Below are positions 33,367 through 41,233 of a stretch of 64,000 bases of DNA, one piece after another. The translations under genes and the position numbers were made by a program. Under the pieces are notes generated by a model. It searched no databases, had not been told where the DNA came from, and saw nothing but the letters and a program-made list of their open reading frames with translations. The DNA lies in assembly GCF_004337705.1 (NCBI RefSeq), contig NZ_SKBU01000015.1, positions 174,676 through 238,675 of the forward strand. Reading direction: 5' to 3'. Origin of the DNA: Rubrobacter taiwanensis (GTDB lineage Bacteria > Actinomycetota > Rubrobacteria > Rubrobacterales > Rubrobacteraceae). Each line of letters begins with the position of its first letter. Positions within the stretch are counted from its first letter, which is position 1.

Positions 33367-34020
33367 ATGCCTGATGGAACGGAGATAGTGCTGGTGCGCC
33401 ACGGCGAGTCCGAGGCGAACGTGGCCGAGATCTGGCAAGGTCACATGGAGTCGCCGCTCTCCGGGCTCGGCCGGCGGCAGGCGGCGAGCGCCGGCAGGGC
33501 GCTGCGCTCGTTCCCGGTTGCGGCCATCTACTCCAGTCCGCTGGGGCGCGCCGTGGAGACGGCCGAGATCATCGCCCGCGAGACCGGGTACGCGGGAGAG
33601 ATAGTGAAGCTCCCCGGCCTAATAGAGCGCCACGGCGGCATCCTCCAGGGGCATCACTGGCCGGACTACGCCGCCGCGAACCCGGAGCTGGCCGAGCGCT
33701 TCCTCTCGGCCCCGGACAGCGAGCGCTGGGCTCTGGTGGGCGCGGAGGACACCCCCTCGGTCCTGCGCCGCGCCCGCGGCGCGATAGAGGAGATCCTGCG
33801 CCGCCACGACGCCGGAGAGGTGGTCGTCGTCACTACCCACGGCGGGCTGCTTAAGGCCTTCCTCTCCGATACGTTCGGGCGGGAGATCTTCGAGAACGGC
33901 GAGCCCCGGGTGCCCAACACCTCCATCACCCGTATCCTCTACAACGCCTCGGGGCCGAAGCTGCTGGAGCTGGCCTCCACCGGCCACCTGGAGCGGGTGA
34001 CCACGCAGCCGACCGATTGA
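33367..34020 (+). CDS. Histidine phosphatase (phosphoglycerate mutase-like)
   Basis: A 217-residue member of the histidine phosphatase superfamily. LVRHGESEAN (catalytic His near 12) is followed by YSSPLGRAVETAEIIA, a Glu-containing LIERHGGILQG and the second His in VVTTHGGLLKAFL. It may be a broad-specificity phosphatase rather than a glycolytic mutase, because the mutase substrate loop is not evident. It appears to be translated from a leaderless mRNA. Confidence 0.87.
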   Translation: MPDGTEIVLVRHGESEANVAEIWQGHMESPLSGLGRRQAASAGRALRSFPVAAIYSSPLGRAVETAEIIARETGYAGEIVKLPGLIERHGGILQGHHWPDYAAANPELAERFLSAPDSERWALVGAEDTPSVLRRARGAIEEILRRHDAGEVVVVTTHGGLLKAFLSDTFGREIFENGEPRVPNTSITRILYNASGPKLLELASTGHLERVTTQPTD

Positions 34021-34027
34021 GCGGGGC

Positions 34028-35509
34028 TCACCCGTCCCCCCGGGGAACCATGCGGATGAGATCCTCTCCGTAGCGGGGCTTGGCGTAGGCCTCGGCGGCC
34101 CGGATATATGCCTGCGTGTAGCGCGGGCTGGCGACGATGTAGACCGGCCGGCCGCTCTCGACGTCGCGCGGCATGTAGCGCCGCTGGGTGTCCAGGTCCA
34201 GCCACCTGAGCGTTACGTCGGGCCTCTCGCCCTCCACGTTCTTCAGATAGGCCGCCGGTATGACGGGCAGCTTGCCGTAGACGACGGCATCCGGCGGCAG
34301 CTCCGCCAGCAATGCCTCGGCCTTCCGCCGGTAGGTGTACTCGTCGCTCTGGTCGACCTCCTCGTAGTTGGCGGCGAACAGGAGCCCGGCGAAGAGCAGC
34401 GGGGCCAGCACGACCGCGGCGTGGGGCATCCCCGGGGGCACGCGTTCGGCCAGCCGGCTCACCGCCACCGCCAGCCCGAGAGCGAGTATGGCATAGGTCG
34501 GGATGTAGTAGACGGCGATGTCGTCTATGCGGTAGTTGAGCGCGTAGAGGAGCTGGAGGGTGTAGGCTAGGACCAGATAACCTCCTACCACCCGGTCGCG
34601 CAGCAGCACCGACCGCATACCGAGCACCCCGCCCGCCAGCAGCAGAGCGGCGAGCAGGAGACCCAGCGGGCGGGAGGCGGCCTGCAGGGAGAGCTCCTGT
34701 AGGTAGCCGCCGAAGCTTGCGAGCGTCTCCAGCGGCGGGCGTCCCATCTGGTCGTGGAAACGGGCCCCGGTGATGAGCCGCCACACCTCCTCCCAGTTCC
34801 GGACCGGATCTCCGTAGTTGTGCCAGGCCCCGGCGAACCCCCGGATGGGGATGTACAGATAGACCGAGAAGCCCAGCAGGCTCAGAGCCCCGGCCCCCAG
34901 AAAGCGCCGCCGGCTCATCTCCTCCATCCGGCCGCAGAGCGCGAGCACGAGCATCAGCGGGGCCAGCAGGGCCATGCTGGCGTTGTTCCCGAGCGAGAGG
35001 CCGTACAGGAGCGCCGCGGCGAACAGGAAGCCGGATCTCCGCCTGCGCCGCCAGAGCAGCAGCAGATACGTAACCCCCAGCAGGAAGGCGGCGTTCATGG
35101 TGTACACCTCGGCGAAGGTGGCCTCGCTCCAGTAGGTGGCCGAGAAGCCCAGCACCAGGGCGGCCCCGGCGGCGGGCCAGGCCTTGCTCCCGAGCTCGCG
35201 CGCCACGAGATAGAAGAGGGCCACCGCCACCCCGCCGAAGACGGCCGCCATCAGGTTTACGCGGTATGCCACGTCCCCGACCGGGATGAGGGTGAAGAGC
35301 TTGCCGGTGAGGATGAACGTCGGGTACCCGGTCGGATGCCCCGTACCCAAAAGCGGCGCGGCGATCTGGAACCGCCCCGCATCATGCGACATGACGGTCG
35401 GGGCGAGGGTGTTCAGGTAGGCCAGGAAGGCCACCAGCCCCGCCCCGAGGGCCGGGGCGGTGTCAGCCCTCGAAGAGCCGGACTTTGCGCGCAAAGAGCC
35501 CCCGGTCAT
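34028..35509 (-). CDS. DUF2723/TMEM260-type membrane glycosyltransferase
   Basis: A 493-residue GT-C like protein. After one N-terminal helix comes TVMSHDAGRFQIAAPLLGTG and HPTGYPTF, then YRVNLMAAVFGG, the DUF2723 signature shared with the TMEM260 O-mannosyltransferase family. About ten membrane segments and a soluble tail follow. It may transfer a lipid-linked sugar to envelope proteins. The ATG (35509) lies 47 bases inside the upstream cold-shock gene, so translation is overlapping. Third GT-C enzyme in the window. Confidence 0.82.
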   Translation of the reverse strand: MTGGSLRAKSGSSRADTAPALGAGLVAFLAYLNTLAPTVMSHDAGRFQIAAPLLGTGHPTGYPTFILTGKLFTLIPVGDVAYRVNLMAAVFGGVAVALFYLVARELGSKAWPAAGAALVLGFSATYWSEATFAEVYTMNAAFLLGVTYLLLLWRRRRRSGFLFAAALLYGLSLGNNASMALLAPLMLVLALCGRMEEMSRRRFLGAGALSLLGFSVYLYIPIRGFAGAWHNYGDPVRNWEEVWRLITGARFHDQMGRPPLETLASFGGYLQELSLQAASRPLGLLLAALLLAGGVLGMRSVLLRDRVVGGYLVLAYTLQLLYALNYRIDDIAVYYIPTYAILALGLAVAVSRLAERVPPGMPHAAVVLAPLLFAGLLFAANYEEVDQSDEYTYRRKAEALLAELPPDAVVYGKLPVIPAAYLKNVEGERPDVTLRWLDLDTQRRYMPRDVESGRPVYIVASPRYTQAYIRAAEAYAKPRYGEDLIRMVPRGDG

Positions 35510-36077
35510 TCCTGGAGATCTCGTACTCGACTATCCGGTTGGCCTGAAGCTCTGCGGTATCCCCCTCGACCTCGGACTGATGCACGAAGAGATCCTCCCC
35601 GCTGGAGCGCACCAGAAAGCCGTAGCCCTTCTCCCGGTCGAACCACTTGACCCGCCCCCGCTCCCTCAGCGGGATGCCCGGAAGCTTCCCCTCCTCGCCG
35701 GCCTCGGCCCCGCCGTTGGTCTCGCCCTCCTCTCCGGCCGGCTCCAGCACGATGGAGTCCCGGGCGACCTTCACCACCACCGAGCTGACCGTCGCCCAGT
35801 GCTCCTTCCAGATGGGATCGTCGGCCACCGAGGGGTCGAACCACATACCCCACCCCTCCTGCTCCCCGTGATCGAGCACACCCTCAAAGACGCTGGTGGC
35901 CTCGCGGGCGGCCGGTTCCCGCCGGTAGATGTTGTTGCGGGAGCGGAAGGACTGCACGGAAGAGGCGCTCGTCCCCAGAGCGTCGGCGATCCACTCGTCG
36001 CTCCGGCCCTCGTCCACCCACTGCCGGATCTTGTCTATGTGAGGTTTGAGCGCTATGCGCCGCTTCGCCTGTGCCAC
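35463..36077 (-). CDS. HTH and cold-shock-domain fusion protein
   Basis: A 204-residue protein. Residues about 10-50 look like a helix-turn-helix (IDKIRQWVDEGRSDEWIADALG, then TSASSVQSFRSRNN). A linker rich in acidic residues follows. The last 65 residues are a cold-shock domain with GRVKWFDREKGYGFLVR and EDLFVHQSEV, the RNP1/RNP2 motifs. It likely binds single-stranded nucleic acid with its C-terminus and DNA or RNA with its N-terminus. GTG start with GGAGAAGGAG. A long structured leader precedes it. Confidence 0.85.
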   Translation of the reverse strand: MAQAKRRIALKPHIDKIRQWVDEGRSDEWIADALGTSASSVQSFRSRNNIYRREPAAREATSVFEGVLDHGEQEGWGMWFDPSVADDPIWKEHWATVSSVVVKVARDSIVLEPAGEEGETNGGAEAGEEGKLPGIPLRERGRVKWFDREKGYGFLVRSSGEDLFVHQSEVEGDTAELQANRIVEYEISRNDRGLFARKVRLFEG

Positions 36078-36119
36078 GGTCTTAAACTCCTTCTCCGCGA
36101 TGTATCCGGAACTCTACCT

Positions 36120-36150
36120 GCGGCCCGCAAGGCCCGTTCATGCGGGCCGC
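36120..36150 (-). promoter_or_regulatory. Hairpin in the leader of the cold-shock-domain gene
   Basis: A perfect 9-bp inverted repeat (GCGGCCCGC / GCGGGCCGC) with a 13-base loop lies about 45 bases before the GTG. Farther upstream GAGTA (36215 region) pairs with TACTC. Reverse-strand TATAAT near 36256-36251 could be the -10, which implies a leader of about 170 bases. Confidence 0.4.
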
Positions 36151-36308
36151 CCGATCAGGATGCCGACAATTTAAACGCGTAGAGTACCTTGCGTCCCTAC
36201 TCCTCTGTAAACAAGCACCTAGCTTATCCTACCATCTTGTCTGGCTCGTGATTATATGATATGGCTCCGGAGGTCTCCACTCTCCTCCGGCCGGGTCACC
36301 CCCTTCTT

Positions 36309-37058
36309 TCAGGACCGCTCTGCTGTCTTCCCTGCTTCGGGTGGCTCTGGGAAATCGGTCCGGCCTTCGCGCGCGATCTCCTCCAGCAGCTCGGCCACAA
36401 CGGGGGCGGGCAGGTCCATCCCGAGCGCCAGCCTCTCGGCGGCGGCGAGCAGGGCCTCCTCACCGCCGGAGCCGTCCAGGCCCAGGGCTTCCAGCGCCCG
36501 GGCGAGCTCGGGGGTCGGCACGACGGTGTTCCCGCCCGCGATCAGCCGCAGGTACTGCATCAGGCGCAGGTCGAACCCGGCGATGACGCCCACCACGGGT
36601 TCGGTGTCGTAGATCCCGCGCCGGATGAAGAGCCGGGTATCGTAACCGTCGGCCCAGCGCCGCAAGACTTCGCGCTCGTCTATGTAGTTGTACTGGGCGA
36701 CCCGGTGCTGGAACTGCCCCAGCAGCCTGCCGGTGAGCGTCCGGATCTCGGGATCGTCGAAGAACCACTCGTCGCCCTCGACGCTCAGTATCGCGCTCAC
36801 CCGCGGGATGGAGAGCGGCTCGTCCTCGTCCTCCCACATCTCCCGGAAGCGCCGGACCATCTCCCGCACCTCTTCCACCGGGCGGCCGCTCTTCATTAGG
36901 GCCGCTTCGTAGATGATCAGGGCGGCGTGCTCGTGCTCCTGGTTCATCGCGTCCACGCGCCGAGCGGCCCGCTCCAGCCGCCGGTCGTAGTCGGGCAGGT
37001 TCTCTATCTTCCAGGCCGCGATCTCAAAGTCCCTGTCCGTCGCCTTCAGATCAACCAT
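36309..37058 (-). CDS. Hypothetical acidic helical protein
   Basis: A 249-residue soluble protein that starts at ATG 37058 behind GGGGGCTGG. The N-terminal half is strongly helical (YDRRLERAARRVDAMNQEH), the centre has SVEGDEWFFDDPEIRTLTGRL, and the end is acidic with Pro. I recognise no family. It lies alone between the HARE-HTH gene and the leader of the cold-shock gene, on the same strand as both. Confidence 0.6.
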   Translation of the reverse strand: MVDLKATDRDFEIAAWKIENLPDYDRRLERAARRVDAMNQEHEHAALIIYEAALMKSGRPVEEVREMVRRFREMWEDEDEPLSIPRVSAILSVEGDEWFFDDPEIRTLTGRLLGQFQHRVAQYNYIDEREVLRRWADGYDTRLFIRRGIYDTEPVVGVIAGFDLRLMQYLRLIAGGNTVVPTPELARALEALGLDGSGGEEALLAAAERLALGMDLPAPVVAELLEEIAREGRTDFPEPPEAGKTAERS

Positions 37059-37119
37059 TCCAGCCCCCGAGGTTCGTCATATCCGGTCTCAGCATGCAAC
37101 AGCTCCGTAACAATATACA

Positions 37120-37347
37120 TCATCTCTTCCAGCTCTTGAGCCCGAAGACGCCGGGAGCCACTCTCTCGAACGGCGAGGCGGGGTTGTCGCGGACATCCAC
37201 GGAGAGGCGGGCGCGCATGGTATTGTGCGGTGTTTCTCCCTCGCTTCTGAGGTACCCGCTCTTCATGGCCAGCTCGACTATATCCGTGTAGTGGAGGGGA
37301 TGGCCCACCTCCTCCAGCACGACCCGGGCCGCGGCTTTGAAGTCCAG
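37120..37347 (-). CDS. Stand-alone HARE-HTH domain protein, apparent CTG start
   Basis: A 75-residue winged-helix HARE-HTH protein: DFKAAARVVLEEVGHPLHYT, then VELAMKSGYL, TPHNTMRARLSVDVRD and GVFGLKSWKR. The domain is known from RpoE delta subunits and DNA-modification proteins, and from bacterial chromatin contexts. The conserved N-terminus needs a start at CTG 37347, 9 bases behind a GGAGG inside pheA. The first GTG (37320) would remove the first helix. It starts 1 base after the pheA stop. Confidence 0.75.
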   Translation of the reverse strand: MDFKAAARVVLEEVGHPLHYTDIVELAMKSGYLRSEGETPHNTMRARLSVDVRDNPASPFERVAPGVFGLKSWKR

Positions 37348-37348
37348 G

Positions 37349-38449
37349 CTAGATCGCCTCCGGCGCCGATTCCGGATATGCTCCGAGCACGGTCACATAC
37401 GGGCAGTACTCCTCCAGGCTCTCCAGCGCCCGCTGCACGCGCTCCTCGCTCGGATGCCCCTGCAGATCGGCGAAGAAGACGTAGGTCCAGGCCCGGCGGC
37501 GGCTCGGACGGCTCTCGATCCGGGTGAGGTTTATCCCCTCCTCCGCGAAGGCTGAGAGGGCATCCCGCAGCACACCGGGACGGTCCTTGACGGAGAAGAC
37601 CACGCTCGTCTTGTCCCGGCCTGTGGGCTCCGACCACTGGCGTCCCAGCACGATGAAGCGTGTGGTGTTGGCCCGGGACTCCTGGATGTGCCCGGCCAGC
37701 GTGACCAGCCCGTAGGTTTCGGCTGCGAGGTTGCTGCCCACCGCCGCAACCCCCGGCTCCGCGGACGCCCGGCGGGCGGCCTCCGCGGTGGACTCGGCCT
37801 CCTCCACCTTCGCGTTCGGCAGGTGCCGCCGCAGCCAGCCCGCCACCTGAGCCAGCGCCATCGGGTGCGAGCAGACGGTGTGTATCCTCTCCAGCGAGAG
37901 CTCGCGGGAGATTAGGTTTTGGGATATGGGGAGGTAGATCTCACCGCAGATCTTGAGCGTGCTCGCCATCAGCTCGTCCAGCGTGTGGGTGACGGCCCCC
38001 TCCATCGAGTTTTCGACCGGGACGACCCCGTGCTGCGCCTCCCCGCGCTCCACCTTGGTGAAGACCTCCCGCACGCTCGGCAGCGGTTCCAGATCCACGC
38101 TGGAGCCGAAGGCCCTCAGCGCGGCCTCGTGTGTGAAGGTGGTCTCCGGCCCCAGGTAGGCGATCTTCAACCTCGCCTCCAGAGAGATGGAGGCGGAGAT
38201 GATCTCGCGGAAGACGGCCTCCAGACCCCTGCGCGGGAAGTCTCCCTCGCTCAGCCCGGCGACCCGGTCGAAGACGGCCCGTTCGCGCGCCGGGGCGTAG
38301 GCCTCAAGCCCCCGCTCGCGTTTGATCTCCCCTATCTTGCGGGCGAGGCGGGCCCGGCGGTCCAGCAGGCGCACGATCTCCGCGTCCACCTCGTCTATGC
38401 CGCGGCGCAAATGTTCGACTTCGTCGGGCGTGTTCTCTTTCGTCAGCAA
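37349..38449 (-). CDS. pheA: Bifunctional chorismate mutase/prephenate dehydratase
   Basis: The first 90 residues are an AroQ-type chorismate mutase (LRRGIDEVDAEIVRLLDRRA), followed by a prephenate dehydratase domain (AYLGPETTFTHEAA, GVVPVENSMEGAV, and the catalytic region ANTTRFIVLG) and a C-terminal ACT regulatory domain (KDRPGVLRDALSAFAEEGINL, ESRPSRRRAWTYVFF) for Phe feedback. The 366 residues fit the P-protein. TTG start behind GGGAGG. The leader carries a short ORF and its own promoter. Confidence 0.95.
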   Translation of the reverse strand: MLTKENTPDEVEHLRRGIDEVDAEIVRLLDRRARLARKIGEIKRERGLEAYAPARERAVFDRVAGLSEGDFPRRGLEAVFREIISASISLEARLKIAYLGPETTFTHEAALRAFGSSVDLEPLPSVREVFTKVERGEAQHGVVPVENSMEGAVTHTLDELMASTLKICGEIYLPISQNLISRELSLERIHTVCSHPMALAQVAGWLRRHLPNAKVEEAESTAEAARRASAEPGVAAVGSNLAAETYGLVTLAGHIQESRANTTRFIVLGRQWSEPTGRDKTSVVFSVKDRPGVLRDALSAFAEEGINLTRIESRPSRRRAWTYVFFADLQGHPSEERVQRALESLEEYCPYVTVLGAYPESAPEAI

Positions 38450-38541
38450 GGCTGCCTCCCGTCTTCTGCGTGAAACGGCCGAAGGGGTCGGGGTTCTGGA
38501 GGAGCGTGCCAGAGAGCGTGGTGGAGGGTGGCCCGCCCCTC

Positions 38542-38613
38542 CTAGGTAAATCGCACGCCCGGGGTTAGACGGGAAGTGGAACGGTACCTGCTCTGTGACT
38601 CCGCAGCGCTCAT
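38542..38613 (-). CDS. Leaderless 23-residue leader ORF of pheA
   Basis: ATG 38613 lies 10 bases from the -10, giving a 5' end of only 3-4 bases. It encodes MSAAESQSRYRSTSRLTPGV, then RFT and TAG at 38544-38542. It contains one Tyr and one Phe next to the stop. A GGAGGG...CCCTCC hairpin (38541-38522) follows immediately. Position and Phe codon suggest an attenuator or reinitiation leader; proof is lacking. Confidence 0.5.
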   Translation of the reverse strand: MSAAESQSRYRSTSRLTPGVRFT

Positions 38614-38623
38614 CTGGGGCTTC

Positions 38624-38653
38624 ACTCTACCAGTCCCGGCGGCGGCGTGTCAA
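38624..38653 (-). promoter_or_regulatory. pheA promoter
   Basis: Consensus -35 TTGACA (38653-38648), 18-base spacer, -10 TAGAGT (38629-38624) on the reverse strand. It lies at the 3' end of uppP and in the gap behind it. Confidence 0.75.
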
Positions 38654-39465
38654 AAGCCCGTAAGGAGCAGCACCGCGGCGACCACCGCCGCGAGCCCGAA
38701 TCGGTAATAGGCGAAGGCCCGCAGGCTGTGCCGGGCGAGGTAGACGAGGAAGTACTTGATCGTGAAGTAACCCACCACGGCCGAGGTGAGGAACCCGACG
38801 CCGAAGGTCGGTACGTCCATACCCTCCCGCAGCACCCCGGCCATCTCCAGCGAACCGGCCCCGGTGATGATCGGGACGCTCATCAGAAACGAGAACCGGG
38901 CCGCCTCCCGGCGCGTGAGGCCGAGGAAGAGCCCAAGGGTTATCGTGGCCCCCGAGCGCGAGACGCCGGGTATAAGCGCCGCTGCCTGCGCGCACCCGAC
39001 CCCTACCGCTCCGAGGAAGCTCATCTTGGAGGCCTGCCGGTCCATCCTCCCCACCTTCTCCCCCACGATGAGCAGGATTCCGACGACCACCAGCATGGCC
39101 ACCACCACCCACGGCGAGCGCGCGGAGCTCGAGAAGAAGTCCTCGAAGAGGAAGCCGATAACGGCGGCCGGGAAGGTGGCCGCGAGGATCAGGTACGCCA
39201 GCCGCTGGTCCGGGTCGGAGAAGCTGGGCGCGCGCAGCGAGCGCAGAAACCCGAGCGCCAGGCGCAGCAGCTCGCGCCGGAAGAAAGAGACGACGGCCAC
39301 GAGCGTCCCCAGGTGCAGTGCCACGTCGAACGAGAGGCCGAACTTCTCCTGGTCCATGCCCAGGAAGTACTGTCCGAGCAGCAGGTGCCCGGAGCTGGAG
39401 ATGGGCAGAAACTCCGTAAGCCCCTGCACCACGCCCAGCAACACCGCCTGAATCAGCTCAATCAA
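38650..39465 (-). CDS. uppP: Undecaprenyl-diphosphatase
   Basis: Membrane enzyme that dephosphorylates undecaprenyl pyrophosphate to recycle the lipid carrier for peptidoglycan. The 271 residues contain VVQGLTEFLPISSSGHLLLG (about 10-29) and the PGVSRSGAT motif near 165-173, the two catalytic regions of the BacA family. Starts at TTG 39465; a longer open frame upstream lacks support. Divergent from khtT. Confidence 0.95.
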   Translation of the reverse strand: MIELIQAVLLGVVQGLTEFLPISSSGHLLLGQYFLGMDQEKFGLSFDVALHLGTLVAVVSFFRRELLRLALGFLRSLRAPSFSDPDQRLAYLILAATFPAAVIGFLFEDFFSSSARSPWVVVAMLVVVGILLIVGEKVGRMDRQASKMSFLGAVGVGCAQAAALIPGVSRSGATITLGLFLGLTRREAARFSFLMSVPIITGAGSLEMAGVLREGMDVPTFGVGFLTSAVVGYFTIKYFLVYLARHSLRAFAYYRFGLAAVVAAVLLLTGF

Positions 39466-39511
39466 GGTCTCTCGAGCTCTCCTCTCCGGCCCCCGCTCTC
39501 TCCGGGGGGCG

Positions 39512-39517
39512 TACAAT
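39512..39517 (+). promoter_or_regulatory. -10 hexamer of khtTU
   Basis: TACAAT lies 39 bases before the ATG of khtT. GGAGG precedes the start. Confidence 0.4.
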
Positions 39518-39556
39518 TCACAACATATCTCAACCGGACGGACGGAGGAAGCTTCC

Positions 39557-40045
39557 ATGCGCGAGATAACCGAATCCAAGCTCCCGGGGATCGGCAAGAA
39601 GTACGATCTGGAGTGCAGCTCCGGAGAGTCGCTGAGCATCGTGGTCCACAACTCCGGCACGCGCGAGATACACCACTTCGACCCGGAGAACCGGGAGGGA
39701 CCCAAAGCGGTAACGACCCTCACGGACGCCGAGGCCCGCAAGGTGGGCGCGATCCTCAGCGGCGCATACTTCAAGCCCCGCGTGATCCAGGACGTCGAGC
39801 TGGCCGTGGAAGGGCTCCTGATCGAGTGGATCGAACTCCGGCCCGAATCCCGGCTCGCCGGAAAAACCATCGGAGAGCTCCAGATCCGGCAGCGCACCGG
39901 TGTCACCATCGTCGCCATCGTGCGCGCCGGCAGGCCGATCATCAACCCGAGGCCGGATGAAACTCTGCGCGCGGGCGACACGCTGGTCGTGATCGGGGAC
40001 GAGGAGGGCTTCGCGCGGTTCCGGCGCTTCGCCTCCGAGAGTTAG
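39557..40045 (+). CDS. khtT: K+/H+ antiporter regulatory subunit (KhtT/YhaT-like)
   Basis: A 162-residue soluble protein with an N-terminal domain starting REITESKLPGIGKKYDL and a C-terminal TrkA-C (RCK_C) domain (GKTIGELQIRQRTGVTIVAI, PDETLRAGDTLVVIGDEEG). In the B. subtilis KhtTU system this subunit gates potassium efflux and binds nucleotide or proton signals. ATG with GGAGG. khtU follows 3 bases later. Confidence 0.92.
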   Translation: MREITESKLPGIGKKYDLECSSGESLSIVVHNSGTREIHHFDPENREGPKAVTTLTDAEARKVGAILSGAYFKPRVIQDVELAVEGLLIEWIELRPESRLAGKTIGELQIRQRTGVTIVAIVRAGRPIINPRPDETLRAGDTLVVIGDEEGFARFRRFASES

Positions 40046-40048
40046 CCG

Positions 40049-41233
40049 GTGCCGGAGACTTTCTTAGAGGTCGGGATCGCGTTCGCCGGGATAGCGCTCG
40101 CCTCGCTGGTGGCCGCCCAGCTGCGGTTCCCCTCCATCCCCCTCCTCATCGTGGCCGGCATCCTGCTCGGCCCAGCGGTCATGAGCGCCGTAGACGAGCT
40201 GCGGTTGATGCAGGTCTTCGCCGGCTTCGGGATCGTGCTGATCCTCTTCTTCCTGGGACTGGAGTTCTCGGTCGGGGACCTGCTCTCCGGTGCCCGCCGA
40301 AAGGTTTTAAACGGCCTGCTGGACTTCGCCATCAACTTCTCCCTGGGACTGGCGGTCGGGCTCCTGCTGCTGGACCTGAGTCCTCTGGGAGCGCTGTTCG
40401 TGGCCGGGATCGTGTACATCTCCTCCTCGGGGCTCATAGCGCGTCTGATCTTCGAGCTGCAGCGCGCCGCCCGTGTGGAGACCGGGCTGATACTCTCCAT
40501 CCTGGTCTTCGAGGATCTGGTCATAGCCGGATATCTGGCCGTGCTCTCATCCGTCTCCGGCGGCACCGAGGAAGCCGCCTCTTTCTTGCAGCCGGCTCTG
40601 GCGCTGGGAATCGTGGCCGCCACGATCGGGACGGCCCGCTTCATCTCCCGCGGCGCGCAGCGCCTGCTGGAGCGCATCGTCTCCGACGAGCTGTTCGTCG
40701 TGGCGATCTTCGCCGCGCTCGTTCTGGTGGCCGGGCTGGCGGAGATGGTTCACATCTCAAGCGCGATCGGAGCGCTGCTCCTGGGCCTGATCCTGGCCGA
40801 GACCGGCCACGTGGAGCGCATTGAGCAGCGCCTGAGACCCGTCCACGATATCTTCGCCGGCGTCTTCTTCCTCCACTTCGGCCTCACCATCCGGCTGGAG
40901 AACATCCAGGCGGTACTCGCCGCCGCCGCGGTTGCGGCCATAATCTCCATCCTGGGCAAGACGGCCACCGGCCTGCTGGCGGGCAGAATAGCCGGCCTCT
41001 CCTTCCCGGCCTCGCTGACCGCCGGCCTCACGCTCATCCCGCGTGGCGAGTTCAGCATCGTTCTGGCAGCCCTGGCGGTGAGCGCGGGGCTCAGCCCGCT
41101 CATAGGGTCTTTCACGGCCGTCTACATCCTGATCCTGGCCGTGGCGGGCTCGCTGCTGGCGCGGGAATCGCTCCGCATCGCAGCCTGGGTGGAGAGCCTG
41201 CGGCGGCCGAAGGGGAATACTACGAGCGGCTGA
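40049..41233 (+). CDS. khtU: K+/H+ antiporter membrane subunit (CPA2 family)
   Basis: A 394-residue protein with about 12 hydrophobic segments. It begins FLEVGIAFAGIALASLVAAQ and has GLEFSVGDL, YISSSGLIARLIFE, FEDLVIAGYLAV and LIPRGEFSIVLAA, which are CPA2/KefB-like signatures. It exports K+ in exchange for H+, gated by KhtT. GTG start. Its stop overlaps the end of the convergent Crp-type gene. Confidence 0.92.
   Translation: MPETFLEVGIAFAGIALASLVAAQLRFPSIPLLIVAGILLGPAVMSAVDELRLMQVFAGFGIVLILFFLGLEFSVGDLLSGARRKVLNGLLDFAINFSLGLAVGLLLLDLSPLGALFVAGIVYISSSGLIARLIFELQRAARVETGLILSILVFEDLVIAGYLAVLSSVSGGTEEAASFLQPALALGIVAATIGTARFISRGAQRLLERIVSDELFVVAIFAALVLVAGLAEMVHISSAIGALLLGLILAETGHVERIEQRLRPVHDIFAGVFFLHFGLTIRLENIQAVLAAAAVAAIISILGKTATGLLAGRIAGLSFPASLTAGLTLIPRGEFSIVLAALAVSAGLSPLIGSFTAVYILILAVAGSLLARESLRIAAWVESLRRPKGNTTSG

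Noticed and set aside
36170-36250. GGGACGCAAGG resembling a c-di-GMP (GEMM) riboswitch block in the cold-shock leader
   Set aside because: The other conserved GEMM blocks (the GCAAACC and the tetraloop receptor) are absent, and only a simple hairpin remains.
38515-38545. T-box-like GAGGGTGGCCC...CCTCC block (forward strand) near pheA
   Set aside because: It is on the strand opposite pheA and has no downstream gene to regulate; the pairing is an ordinary inverted repeat.
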